From positions 806,001 through 870,000 of the forward strand of contig NBAZ01000004.1 in NCBI GenBank assembly GCA_002794735.1: a DNA stretch of 64,000 bases, given 5' to 3'. A program made the translations under genes and the position numbers. The notes beneath the pieces are model-generated. The model had not been told where the DNA came from. It did no database searches and saw only the letters and a program-made list of their open reading frames with translations. Positions 1 through 13,752 of the stretch are shown here, one piece after another; position 1 is the stretch's first letter; every line of letters begins with the position of its first letter. This stretch comes from Pyrrhoderma lamaoense (Eukaryota; Basidiomycota; Agaricomycetes; Hymenochaetales; Hymenochaetaceae).

Positions 1-219
1 CTTGGGCTTGCCTTGGGCGCTCAATGTAGAGGAATTATGTACAGCGGCAGTGAACGCCTCATTTTCAGGTGAACGTTCTCGATCCCGAGGGACGGTCTCA
101 ATGTCATCTTCAGTTCTCGATGGTAAAGGACCATCGCCGATCGCATTTCCCTCATCGGCACCGACCGAGCTCTGTCGATCGTGGTTAGAGACCTCAAGGG
201 CGGCAGTGGCTGTTGTCAT
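1..219 (-). CDS. 5' end of an unknown gene (runs off the window)
   Basis: An open minus-strand frame starts at an ATG (complement of 217-219) and stays open to base 1, giving the first 73 residues. It begins MTTATAALEVSNHDRQSS and is rich in Ser, Glu, Asp, Asn and Arg, which suggests a disordered N-terminus. No domain is visible in this piece. It is divergent from the STB6-like gene, so the 828 bp between them would hold both promoters. The function is unknown. Support is the open frame and the well-placed start only; a spliced upstream exon cannot be excluded. Confidence 0.5.
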   Translation of the reverse strand, partial: MTTATAALEVSNHDRQSSVGADEGNAIGDGPLPSRTEDDIETVPRDRERSPENEAFTAAVHNSSTLSAQGKPK

Positions 220-1047
220 GAGCGTGCTGTAGTCGTTGCTGTTGTGGGGGATGTAGAGCTCATGACTCTTTATACCAGGTCAAGCAGGACAGGATCGAGG
301 GTAGATACTCGATCATTCGTCGCAGGACGGACTGTTAATAGCAGAGTATGTAAGCAGGAGACAACCATCGCGCCAATGCTTTGAATCAACACTGACGCAG
401 CCTGTGAAGAACTCTCTAGAAGCTCTGCCCTTTGAAAATGGTAGTTTCCTTTCCATAATGATAACGACCTTAACTAGAAGAAACTATGCTCAAAATGGAG
501 TGAATATTGCCGCATGTTCTCCCATCTATTAGTCTGAGACTCCAATGCACAGAGTGCAATTAATCGTTAAAACACCCAGTACTGGTATATTAACTCAATA
601 ACCTTGTAGGTAATCACAAGCGAGGTCAGATATCTGATCATAGACATGCACAGATTGTCAGAGGCCAAAGAACTGGAGTATATAGTACATGTGTGTAGTG
701 TCATCTGTTCACTCTGAAATAAATAATGTCTGTTTGCATCAATTTTGGTGGTCGAATAAATTTCAAAATTCAAATTGTAATCCAATAATAATAATAATAA
801 TAATATTGATAACCGTAATTATATAGTTACGTCATACTCCGTCAAATACACGTGCTCATTACATACGAAGATCTTGCCTTGCCTAAATGTTTACTTGTGA
901 TATTGAAGCACCCTGGAGAGGCTATACTATTGAATACAATCTCGACATTGGTACATATCGTAACTCTCCCCCCCCCCTCGTGCTCAGGACTGGCCAGTGC
1001 CTTATTCACGACAAACTTAAATATATAGTCTTGATAAAAGTTCAGCA
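220..1047. other. Intergenic region between divergent genes
   Basis: No convincing gene is seen. The stretch holds an (AAT)n microsatellite of about seven units near 784-804 and a run of ten C at 968-977. It is AT-rich with several TATA-like stretches and presumably contains the promoters of the two flanking divergent genes. Confidence 0.6.
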
Positions 1048-4000
1048 ATGGACAGACCTCGTCGTCAACGGTCTGTGACATCTCCATACGCTTCACCTCC
1101 TCTTTCACCGACTCTCTCGACCTCATCGCTTTCAAGAACTTCAACTTCTATTCCTCGTCTCCTTGCATCCCAACAGCTTTCCCAGAGGCGTCTTCTTGTA
1201 CCTACTTCGTGGCCCAAGCCTACCATAGACAACGATGCTCGTCCTGTAAAGTCAAAAGCAAGCACCCACAAATTATCACGGTCTCGTGCAGACTCTACTT
1301 CTCAGGAGCTTCCTCCTGAGCCCAAGGATGATCGTCGCTGGCTCGACACAACTAGTCGGTTCCAGGCTGTTGAAGAGAATGTTAAGCTATCTGGATATCA
1401 GATCTTTGCTGTTGAGAAGTGGTTCGTTTCCTCGCCTCTTGTATACATGATATTACCATATATAGCTTGACTTTTAAGGATTGTGGAGCGAACTAGAGCA
1501 ATCACTCTGCTCACTGTGTATACTGGTGATCCTAAAGATACGGTACTTGATCACGTCGCATAGTCAATGTGAGAATTGCTCAAGGAAGTATGGTAGATAA
1601 ATGTCACCGCCCTGGCGCCTCTTTCTTCTCTTTCTGCTCAAGAAGCTCAGAAAGAATGGGAAAAAGCAATACACGATCTTCGTAAGGATGGAGCTCGCCC
1701 CGAGAGGTATGCGACTTGTAGAGCAATTTATTTCCCTTCTTGAGATCTAATCTATCTCCCGAAAGACAGATAAAGGAGTGATCATGGTTACATCTCTCGC
1801 AAACTTCCGCTCCGATTACACAGTTGTTTGTATTCCAGATGGTGATTTCCTTGCTTATCGGGAAAAGCTTTATGTGAATATCAATTTACTACGGATGGGG
1901 TGTAGCGGAAGGAGCGCCTTGACTCTTCAGGAACCAAGGTTGGTTCTGATTTATACTCTAGGAAGTATCGTATCATAAAATTATACTTTATACTAGTGAC
2001 ACAACAAAAGATCGGTTTATCTCCATGTATCATTTCACTGATACAATCAAGACTGAGAACCGATTCAATCAGACCGTCTTAGAATTAGTCAAACTATTTC
2101 AGTGTGCACTCTCATTATTTGATTTGTTTCCAGTGGATTCAAAGGAAAGAGATGGGTTGCTCTGTGATACTATGGTGAATAGTATCCAGAACTGGATATC
2201 ACAAGTCGGCGAGCCTTATATGAAAGTCGAGGTATTGCTTATTTTAGAGGTAATTCATAATTCAATATATTAAAGAATGCATATCTAGCCCACAGAAAGG
2301 GTAGCGGATCCTTCGACGGTAGCATCCATTATCAGTTTATGTATTTCAATGCGCAACAAACTCAGCGCTATTGGATATCAAAATGTCCCGAAAGATCCCT
2401 TTATGCACCCTCGTCGTTTCACTCGTGTTCTTGCGGCCTTCGTGAACCAGCGACTTATTCCATCCCCAACTTCAGCGTCAACATCCGGACTAACACAGTG
2501 CCAACACGCATATCTCAATCTTGCATTAATAAAACATATCGACGCCGCATATGAAAAATATCGATCCTCTGATGCTTATAAGCTTCATCGAGCCGTTCTA
2601 AACACAATAGATGATCTTACCTCCGCAACGACTCAGGCTATGTCTAGCTCGAAGGGCGTGAGACACGGGCAATCAATGTCGTTGTCTCTTTCATCCAAGG
2701 AACGCGAGGCAGAGAGCCTTTTGGAGGGTACGCCTGACTTGGCTTCTTTTGTTAATAAAGTCGGTTATCTCCGCGGGAAGGATTGTGGCTCTAGTGTACG
2801 CTATCTCTGGACGGGAAAATTGGATCAACTAGATAGAAAGAGAAAGGAGAGTATCTGGAGTGATATAGAAGAGGATAGAGAACGAGAGAAGGAGATGTCT
2901 GCTTCTGACGAAGAAAATGACTCTACAAGTGTCTTCCCTTGGTCAAACAGAGTTACAAAGAAGTTGGAGAATTGGGCTGGGTATGTCTACTTCTCTTTAC
3001 AAGGTATTTCCAATATAACTCAACTTTGGCCTAGAAGGGAATTCGGAAAAAGTAGGTCAAAGAAGACAAGTCTCGAATTACAGCACAATAAAGACAAGAG
3101 TCCTGACAGCTTGCAGAATGCTTCTACTGTCCCATCTGTTGTAGTGTCAAGGTGGGTTCATTGTTCTAAATTTAACAAGGGTACTTATCCGCACGCTAGG
3201 GAGTTTGAGGAAGCTTTATCTGGTTTAAGTAGTGGACAAGTTTCTCCCATTTGTGAATTATTTCTTAGCTTTTTATTATTATAATTTTCCGCTGATACAT
3301 TGTTAGCACCTGCGACTTCAATGCATAATTTTGGTTTTTATACACCTGCCAACAATTCTAGCCTTTGGGCTGACGACGATTTTTTTGAATCCCGTCTTCC
3401 TGGATCTGCCCGTTACTGGGTTGTTCGGACATACAGGAGGAAACGAGCACTAAGTTGGGCTGATTCAAAGAGCGTCTATGACGTAGTGGACCAACTCGAT
3501 TCGGACACACTGGAATCAACGGAAAGACATCACGAAAAGCTTTATAAGTCTCTACCAGGTTTCCAGGTACCTGGAGGCTTTAACAAGTATCGGTACAGAG
3601 AGGAAAGACGACCACTGAGATTCCGAAAGAAGAGGTAAAGAATCGTCATTCCTGTTTTACTACTGGTCACGATTCCATCGCTCACTCTTACCGATTCAGG
3701 TCTCATAGTCTTGACGATCGGGATTTCTACGATTCAGGGGATGTGCTGACGCCTGATCGGATGCGAATTGATGTTGACCTCTGTGCCCAGTGCCTGGTAA
3801 TGCAGCGACGCAAAATACACATTAAAACCGCGGTAACAGCATTACAGGTACAGCCTTTCTTTTTTCTTCCAATTTTGTAATGAGTCAAGTCTTAAATTTT
3901 ATGTAGGCAATGGTACAATGCAGCTCAACAACAAACGAATTACTTCTGAAATACCATGAAGACCGCATCGCTTTGTTAAAGGAACTAGCTAGCCAATCGC

Positions 4001-4770
4001 AAATGGTAACGGACATAGAAAAAGCTGTATCTGATGCCGATGCTGCTTCAGCGGATACTGATGCACTCATGTACGAGGTGGACTTCTTAGATATTCCGGG
4101 GCTCTGGCGGATGGCACGTGGCCCACGACTTCGGGTATTTGCGATCAGGGATAAGGTATTCGGAGTGCGTGGACGACGGCGCTATACAACAAGAGACTCA
4201 AATATCGGGACAGAGGGCGGACACGGCCGATTCAACCGCCTTCAAAGGAGGCCGGATGGGACGGAAAGATACGTAGATTTCCTGGGACGAACAGAGAGTG
4301 ACGTAGAGGAAGAGAGCGAGCTTCCGGAGTTAACTCATATTGAGAACTCTAGTGATAGTGAGGATGAGGGTGAACACATTGTAGATATGAGTGACAGAGG
4401 CGACGATGAAGGGCGAGAAAGCCGTTTACATGCAATAAGTAATTACTTGCTAGCTCTCTTTACAGACTGGGGACGTCTACTGGGGGTTGGAGGGCATGCT
4501 ACGATAAAGCCTGACAGTGCATCTCCTGGGTCAAACGATAGAGAGGGGGAAATAGAAAAGAAAAGTCCCGATACAGAAAGTCATGGAGAACCACTAGTCA
4601 ATGTCTCACTTGATGATCAGAAAATGGAACTGTCTAAGTCGATGCGAAGACTATCATACATTGTGAATGGTCACTATCATCGTCTCAGCACAGTTGGAGA
4701 AGAGGACGAACCCGATAGCTTGCCTCCTACGCCTTCTTCCCAACCTTATAAACTTTCACCTACTTATTGA
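1048..4770 (+). CDS. STB6-like Sin3-binding protein (multi-exon)
   Basis: The exons join into a protein of the yeast STB2/STB6 family, reported as binders of the Sin3 corepressor. The N-terminal exon ends in SGYQIFAVEKW and splices to IVERTRAITLLTVYTGDP, then to INVTALAPLSS and to MVTSLANFRSDYTVVCIPDGD...LLRMGCSGRS, the family signature. Further exons give DRFISMYHFTDTIKTENRF, VEPTERVADPS and RNKLSAIGYQNVPKDPF. The junctions I checked (near 1421/1481, 1541/1600, 1706/1768 and 2232/2289) use GT/AG and keep frame. The C-terminal third (from about 3900) is acidic and Ser-rich and ends SSQPYKLSPTY. The first 100 residues are Ser/Pro/Arg-rich, as in a disordered leader. Family assignment is firm; the exact exon ends in the middle (3250-3900) are approximate. 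Chromatin function is inferred from yeast. Confidence 0.8.
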
Positions 4771-5012
4771 GTATGTACTATAGCACAACTCGGTGGAGCA
4801 TGTAATGCGGTGCAGAGAGCTTATCTTCTCTCTGATCTTAATTAAGTTTTTGGGTCGTATCACATGTATAAAATCTCTGGTACCATTAAGCTACAGCAAA
4901 ATCGAACATACAACTCTACATAAATATTTAACGGACAACGAAGAAAATGCACAGCACAAACACATCCCCTAGTACATAGAGATCCACATCTTTTCAAATA
5001 AGAAGTTACTTT

Positions 5013-6347
5013 TTACTTTTTTATCACCTTTCCTTGAGCCTTTCTCATCTGGCGTTTCCGCTCCTTCTCAAGTTCTTTCTTCTGATCAGATGCACTGAGT
5101 TTATTGAGGCGTTCCTCATCTGCGCGCTTTTTGGCGGCCGCTTTCCTCTCATCCTCCTCTTCCTTACGTTCAGCGTTTGCCTCCTTTTGAATCTGTTCAT
5201 CAAGCTCCTCACGAGACCTACGCAATTTTGTGCGCGTCTCCGGGCGAAGAGAGAACTTTGGAGACTCAAGTGCATCAATAAAGGCAAACACAGCCTTGAT
5301 GAGAGGAACATAAACGTGTGACATGGAAGGCGGGGGAGCACGAAGGGTGAGTATGACGCGGCGCTCACGCCTGTCGGCAGTTAAAGGTTTGAGTGGGCGC
5401 TCACGGGGCTGGTCAGTAACCTGTTATTAAGATGGTTATACTAGATTCACAATAAGAGTAATATGGTAGTTTGTGCCTACAGTGAGTGACTTGAAGTAAG
5501 GTTTGATAGCGGGATCATTCAGAGCTTGGCCAATGTTGAGTGGACCCGTAGACTTCAGTATAGTTTCAGTGATGTCCGCATATTCTATACATCAATGAGT
5601 GATAAATAAGGCAGCCGAATGAGGTAAAGGACAAACCCGACATGACACAGAATCCATTGTTCAGTAAGGGGTTTTCCGTTGTACGCGTAAGGGTCTACAG
5701 CCCACGTCAGAGCTCTATAAATGTTTAAACACAAAGATCACCAACCAGATCCCATCTATTTTTCTTGCTACTTGCTAGCTGATTCTTGGCGACGATTCCC
5801 CACACGAATCCTGGGGTAGAGGAAGGAAAAAGCTTGAAGTCCAGCTCAATTTCATCCTCATCTCTATACACAAGTTCGATAAGTCCCCAAGCAAATCGAT
5901 AGAGCATTTTCGCGAGATCATGACGAGGTAGTAGTTTTATAATTGTATGCAAGGAAGCGATGTTACGGCGACCAGTCGAGAAACAGAAAAAATCGCAGTA
6001 GCCATCTGATACAAGACCTGACGAACTAGTGGGCTTGGAGAACTGTTGAGATAGTAGTTCTCGGTGTGCATTAAGCCTTGTATCAGAATCAGAATACAAC
6101 CCTTTCACGATGATTTTGTGACTTACCAAGACTCAGCTCTGCTTCTGTTTATGAATTTTCCAACCAAGAAAGCTAATATGTATAACGCGAGAGCAGTCAA
6201 TAAAAAGGCCTCAATCTTGAACAGAGCTGGTCTGAAGACGAAGTTCTTCCACCTGTACTCAAGACCATCATACTCAGCGCCAGTGAACGGAGGCGGAGGT
6301 GTGAGTGACTTTGCAATATCGGAGAACACGTTGAGTATGGCAGCCAT
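5013..6347 (-). CDS. CCDC47-like ER membrane protein (DUF1682 family)
   Basis: The protein begins MAAILNVFSDIAKSLTPPPP and has FTGAEYDGLEYRWKNFVFRP, then one strong hydrophobic segment (about residues 45-65, FLLTALALYILAFLVGKF). The next exon encodes the conserved cytosolic part (RRNIASLHTIIKLLPRHDLA, LIELVYRDEDEIELDFKL). The C-terminus is a long charged helix ending ELEKERKRQMRKAQGKVIKK. This order (N-terminal membrane anchor, DUF1682 core, basic coiled tail) matches CCDC47. In animals that protein belongs to the PAT/multipass translocon complex at the ER and affects Ca2+ handling; whether the fungal protein does the same is inference. At least two introns lie between 5420 and 5720. It is convergent with the STB6-like gene, 242 bp apart. 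Confidence 0.82.
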
Positions 6348-6747
6348 TCTCCTTCTCGAACTTCCGAGCCGTGCTAAGCGGATTGACAGACAATGCGTTG
6401 TCTTTTCTTGAATCCGAGATCACGCACTAATCACGTGCTCAATTTTATCACCAGAAAGGGAAAGAGCTGTTTCTAGTTAGTACTCCGCTTGTTCTCAGGA
6501 TATTACCTGGGGGTGGCACGTTTTGAAATTATAACCTGTCATGGCTGCTAGTTTATGACGATAATCATCGTATTTTTATCAGGAACCTTCATCTCATCTC
6601 GGTGACATGACACAACCCACAGTTTCGCGCCCTTTCTTTTCTGTTTCGTCGTTTCTGGTATGTATTCAATTAAGATCAAAAGGCGTCTAAGCAACCTTAC
6701 TTAACATCTCGTAATTCCCATTCCTGTTTTATGCCTATATTAATTTC
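6348..6747. other. Intergenic region, divergent promoters
   Basis: About 400 bp lie between the CCDC47-like start and the small plus-strand gene. A short open stretch from an ATG at 6607 (MTQPTVSRPFFSVSS) ends at a GT donor (GTATGT, about 6658). I could not join it in frame to the downstream exon, so it may be leader sequence with a 5'-UTR intron. Confidence 0.4.
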
Positions 6748-7290
6748 ATGCTTTACGCACAAAATCTCGCAAAGAGACAATATCGAGCCATTCACAATAA
6801 CTGCGCCATTACAGAAATGGAGGTTAGTTTGAACTAAACCATGACTGCTGGTGATTGATACTGAGTTAAACTACAGGGGCGAGCGCTTACTGAGCCCACG
6901 GATTTTGGGAAACTTGTTGTCAATGCTCTTTCAGCTATGACCAAAAACAAGAAAAGCATTGACCAACGAATATTACGCCTTTACTTGACTTTGGCCCCAT
7001 CGCATCTCGTCATGGATACTAGTATGAATACTGAAACTGGTTTATCGAGTTGGAAAACAGGCTTGCATCAACTTGTAAATGTTCTTGTCGCGTTGCACAA
7101 ACGCGGAGAGCTCGAATTGGAGACAGTAAATGCGGCTTCCAAGGCGTGCTCCGAATGCTGGAGTATATCAGGATGCTGGCCAGGACTTGAAGAGTGTAAA
7201 GAAACAATCAGGGAAATCGCTGGGAAGTTGAAGACGTTACTCGACGCGAATGGGCGGACCTTTCAAGGCCATCCCATCTACACCCCCTAA
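6748..7290 (+). CDS. Small hypothetical protein
   Basis: Two exons join at about 6819/6877 (ATGGAG|GTTAGT ... CTACAG|GGGCGAG) to give a protein of about 160 residues that starts MLYAQNLAKRQYRAIHNNC. It continues GRALTEPTDFGKLVVNALSA and SHLVMDTSMNTETGLSSW, and ends GRTFQGHPIYTP. It looks largely helical with no signal peptide, membrane segment or motif that I recognise. The ordered composition (Trp, Cys, Leu throughout) suggests a folded, real protein. The start is the first ATG that joins in frame; an upstream coding exon near 6607 is possible but could not be connected. Function unknown. Confidence 0.55.
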
Positions 7291-7594
7291 AAGCTTTTTG
7301 ATAACGTTTTTTGGCTATTCGATATGCTTTCTATACTGATGTATTACGATTTTCTTTCTCTTTTCCTTGTTCTGTATCGTTGCGCGCGTGTATGTTCATA
7401 GCTATATATTTTGTTTGAGTATCAACTAAGTAACTGATACTAAAAATATCTATGAAGATACATGCTTATGCTAAGACAAGTACGTCATCAGACTGATCCG
7501 CGGATGGATGCTATGTAATTGCCTAAATTGGCCCCAAGTAGATGTGGATGCCGCTAGTCTAAGAGGTTTGCGTCTGTATCTTTGCTTCAACCAG

Positions 7595-10500
7595 ATGACG
7601 ACGGATGAACAAGAGTCACTGGTGACCCCAACACCACGGCACTCAAGACCTGAACGCGAATTACCCCCCACACCCCAGAATTCGGACACTATAGCGTCTA
7701 ATGGCACACCACATCATGTTGTTGCGGAACCATCTACCACACTCAATAATGATCATACAAATCTCGAGTTATCAGAATTAACATCTCTTCGTGCTCACTA
7801 TCTCAAGAAAACGCTTGTCTCTTTACAGCTACATAACGAGCTTGATATCATTACAACGCCATCTACAAATCCTTCAGTATCAACTCTTTCTTACCTAGGT
7901 TCGCCATTTAGTCCTCCTCCACGAGATGCACCCTTTCTCGATTTACCTTTCCTAAGATATATCTTCCGCCAATTTGTTGTCACCTTCCCTTTTCTATTAA
8001 ATGCACCAAAGGACTTCTTTTCACAAAAGCTACAGCCTTTTATTGCAAGCGTATTATCTCGAAACCTCTCGCCAACTAATGTTATGGAAGAAGATAGTGA
8101 AGATTCTGAACAAGTTACGAGGAAGAGGATTCTCTCAAAAATGGAAAAAGACTTTGGACTACTTTTAACTTCAGCAACTAAGCTCGTTGAGCCAGAGGAG
8201 GTTGTGCGCTTAAGCCAAGCCGATTTGAGCCGGCTCGAATCACTGGCCAAGAAAAGACAAGTCAGAATGCAAAGGGAGAAGGAGGTATTCGAAGTGAATA
8301 TAGTTTGTATACGAGCTGTTGTTGACAAAGGCAGGATGCGAAGCAAGGTACACGAGGTACGTAGCATATATGCGCTATATCTAATTCTGTTCTGATAGTA
8401 AACTAGGAATTTATCATTAGGACGAGGAGATCCAACTTCCCAGATGTTTATGTTTCACGCCGTTACGGTGATTTCAGAACACTGGCTGAAGAGGTTTGTA
8501 GCTCCGTTTGAGAGTAACAGTTTTCTACTTTCTCACATACACTCAAATTAAAATTTAGCTTCGTAAACGTTACCCAGATGAAATGGTACGATCTCCCCGG
8601 CAAAAGACAGAACAACGGTTTCAGCGACGGCGGCAGCTCCTGTCTCCGTATCAGCAAGCCCCACTTCCTCTCGGATACCAACCTCATACTCCTCTCAACC
8701 TAACGATAGTTCTGAATCTATTGTATCATTATCCACTCATCTAGTAATACAAAACATCCGTCTTGCTAGAGAGAAGAATCGCCTGACTCTTCGAGCATAT
8801 CTCAATTCTCTTCTTAACTCATCTGTACTAGGTTCATCGCCTGTCCTTCTGCATTTCCTTATATCAAATCCTACAACTCTTAGTAGGGACGAACAAGAAG
8901 ATGCCCGAAGGAGAGAGGAAGCAGACCATAAACGTGATGAAGGGCGTATACACTTCGCTCACGAGATTACTTCTCGAGTAGAAAGTCTACGTTCTGCTAT
9001 TCGAGACGTCAAGGGAGATATCATGGCTAGAGGTATAGCATCAAATATATATATCGGTTGACTTACTGAGTATTGAAACACGTAGATGGCTTGTCTCGAG
9101 TATTTGGTATCATCCGTGTCACCGAGAATGTACGAGACCTACCTGGAGAATACCAGGCTGTCATAGAATGGGGTCGAATATCGTAAGTTTGCTTAGTATA
9201 CCTCGCAAATGGGTAATAGTCATATCATTTCAGTCTGGCTTCTACTATTTTTCAGTATTTTATCGCTTCCGACAATGCCTCTGAGAGTTTCGCAACCTTG
9301 AAACGACTTCATGGTCTCATGCCATATTTCATGCTCAAAGGGATATTGAAAATAAGCAATCCTATCGCCATGGTTCGAGGTGTTCTCGATTTGTTTTTAG
9401 CTCAGCCATTCGGTGGTCGTAGTCTTTTACAGAGGTGATTTCGGCGGCTATGTGAAGTGTGAAAAAGCTATACCTAACTGACAGTTTGTTATAGAATGTT
9501 CACTAGCTCTTTACAAGAAGACGTGAAATTTTTACAAGAAGAGATCGAAGCTGTAAGGGAGCGAGTCGATGATGACGTGATCTGTGAAAAGATACGTCAG
9601 TTCATCTACGCTCCTAAAGAGATACAAAACATCTACAAGGCAGATGCAGGTAATTCATGCTTTTCTTTTAACTCGGATTATGCCTAATATTCGACGTACG
9701 AAATACTCTACAGCCGCAGAGGGGATGAATTTGTTAACAATTGTCTTACGATCGGGAGAACAACCTGTTTTAACCCGTCCGCAACTACAAAGAATAATGC
9801 GTGCTCATAGAGCTCATGCTGAATATTTACGTCATCGAGAAGAACTGGCGGACTCTGATGAAGATGATGGTCCTCAGAATGATGATGCGTGGTTGTATGA
9901 AGACTTGACCATACTAGCAAAGCTATATTCACAACTTCGTGATAAGGAACAAATCATCGAGCTCATGTTCGAGGTTAGCATTTGATTTATCCATAAATTT
10001 CTTTTGCTCATGTACACGCTACAGGGCAATACTGCCGAGTTATTAAAGGATATTTTGACTATATTCTATTCTCCCTGGCTCAAGTCTATAAAGCTGCTAG
10101 CATCGGCGATTCTTTAAGTGATTTGCAGAATTTTATCAATGACCTCATTCGTACTGTAGAAGCATGTGAAGGTGAGCCTTATTCAAAGCCGATTCGAGTC
10201 TATGCTCCTAACTTTTTTGAATGTAGCAGGACAAGAAGATCCGCGAGTAGTTGTACAAGCCTTTATAAGTCTTGTAGAAAGACACGAGCAGTCTTTCTAT
10301 GGATTCGTACACAAAGTACATTCTAAAGGGGAAGGTCTATTTGATAATATGATGAAATGGGTACAGATAATCTTGAATTTATTCCAAGATGGATTCTCGG
10401 AGAGGGTCTCCCTTGAGTTTCTTCTTCCACATACCGGACAAGAACGTAGTGCGATCATGAAAGAAGTAGATGACATTGCGTTATACCACTACAAACTCAA

Positions 10501-11372
10501 ATTAGCTCATGAGAGTAAACTTCGGAAGCGCTTTACTCGTTCGCAAGTTGGTTCAGAAGCAGACGCGGAAGATGAAGCTGCTCAGGCTCTTGTGGATAGT
10601 GTTGTTAACGATTTCAGCATTGATGAATTAGTCAGTGGTGACATCGCAGAGTTGGAAGCTCTAGAAAGTGGAGAAGATACAAGCAGTGAAGAAAGCGATG
10701 ATGATGAACTCGAAGATGGTGAAGAGGATGAAGTTTCGTCTGAATACGAGACAGCAAGTGAAAGTGAGGATGAAGACGACGCACCCCCTGTCCCTCCAAA
10801 ACCAGTAGAACGTTCTTCCACATTTCCTCAGAGCTTTCAACCTCCTAGAATGAAGAAAAACGATAAAGATCAATTACACCGTCAGCACCAGTCGCAACAA
10901 ACCGGGCATCGTGGAAGGAACGAGAAGCGACAATCGGATCCTAATGGGCAGAGACTTCGATCACGATCACGTTCTCTAGTGGCTTTGAAATCAATATTCA
11001 ATCGAGGTAGCTTGGAAGGTGACAAGACTGCCCCGCCCGTCCCCCATTACCTGCGCTTGTTCCACATCCTCCTTATAATAAACATCTTCCTGCGAGCCCA
11101 CTTTCTGCCCGTTCTTCTCTAGACGATCATCCAAACACCCCAAACACCCCGAATGGCAGCTCCCAGAAACGAATGCGCTTGATCCCTACAAAGCAACGTA
11201 AGAAAAAAAAGCAGGCATCTACTCCTAAACCTCCAGAACTGAAAGAAATACCCAAGTTACTGCCCATCTTTGTAGAAATTGTAAGTTCAATATTTATTTT
11301 CCTTTCTCATAATTGCCCCTCATACCCAAATCACAGATGAGACCTTTATTACGACCCACGGCAGTAAACTAG
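7595..11372 (+). CDS. PXB-PX-DUF3818 protein, Lec1/YPR097W-like, with two apparent frameshifts
   Basis: The domain order is that of yeast Lec1 (Ypr097w), a PX protein implicated in lipid homeostasis. A disordered N-terminus (MTTDEQESLVTPTPRHSRP) precedes the PX-associated helical domain (LTSLRAHYLKKTLVSLQLHN, FPFLLNAPKDFF). The PX domain follows (VYVSRRYGDFRTLAEE, LRKRYPDE, LTLRAYLNSLLNS), then the long helical DUF3818 region and an acidic Glu/Asp/Ser stretch near 10640-10780. The last exon gives KLLPIFVEI|MRPLLRPTAVN. The frame breaks twice, at C runs 8595-8598 and 11041-11045; in each place one extra C would restore continuity. Neither break can be explained by an intron. The start at 7595 is preferred; an in-frame upstream ATG at 7508 adds 29 residues. 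Many introns are present. Function is inferred from yeast. Confidence 0.8.
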
Positions 11373-11712
11373 GATTATCTAGTTGTACTTATCGTTCTCT
11401 TTTTGTCACTTTAATGTATCAATACATCATATCTTTACGCACTAATCCTGGCATAGTAAATCATGTTATTTCCCTATCGCAATGATGCTCAAGTCTATGT
11501 GTATTTTAGTTCAATTCCATGGTTAATGGCCATCTGCCTAGTTGCTTATAAGTGTTGTAGGAAGAAATTTATCGTATTGTATAATCCTTAACCCATTCTA
11601 TGGGATGTAGCCGATTTGTAATGTAATTTCGCGAAAAGATCCAGAATGTATCAGAAGCATACTGTACAGTAATGTCAAAAGTAAGGGTAAAGGGAGAAAT
11701 GGACTGTAAACA
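11373..11712. other. Convergent intergenic region
   Basis: 340 bp between the stop of the Lec1-like gene and the stop of the Cbk1-like kinase. It is AT-rich and no ORF, repeat or RNA signal was seen. It should hold the two 3' UTRs. Confidence 0.5.
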
Positions 11713-13591
<1,879 letters not shown>

Positions 13592-13752
13592 AATGTTTCT
13601 ACGGAATTATTTATCACTGGATCTCAACACACACTTAGTCGAAGGGTCCTTTACTCTTTGGAAAATTCGAGGTAGTTTAGGTAACAACAGATCGACGATG
13701 GTCACATCCATATTTTACAAGCACGCGCATCCGTGACTTCACTACCTACACT

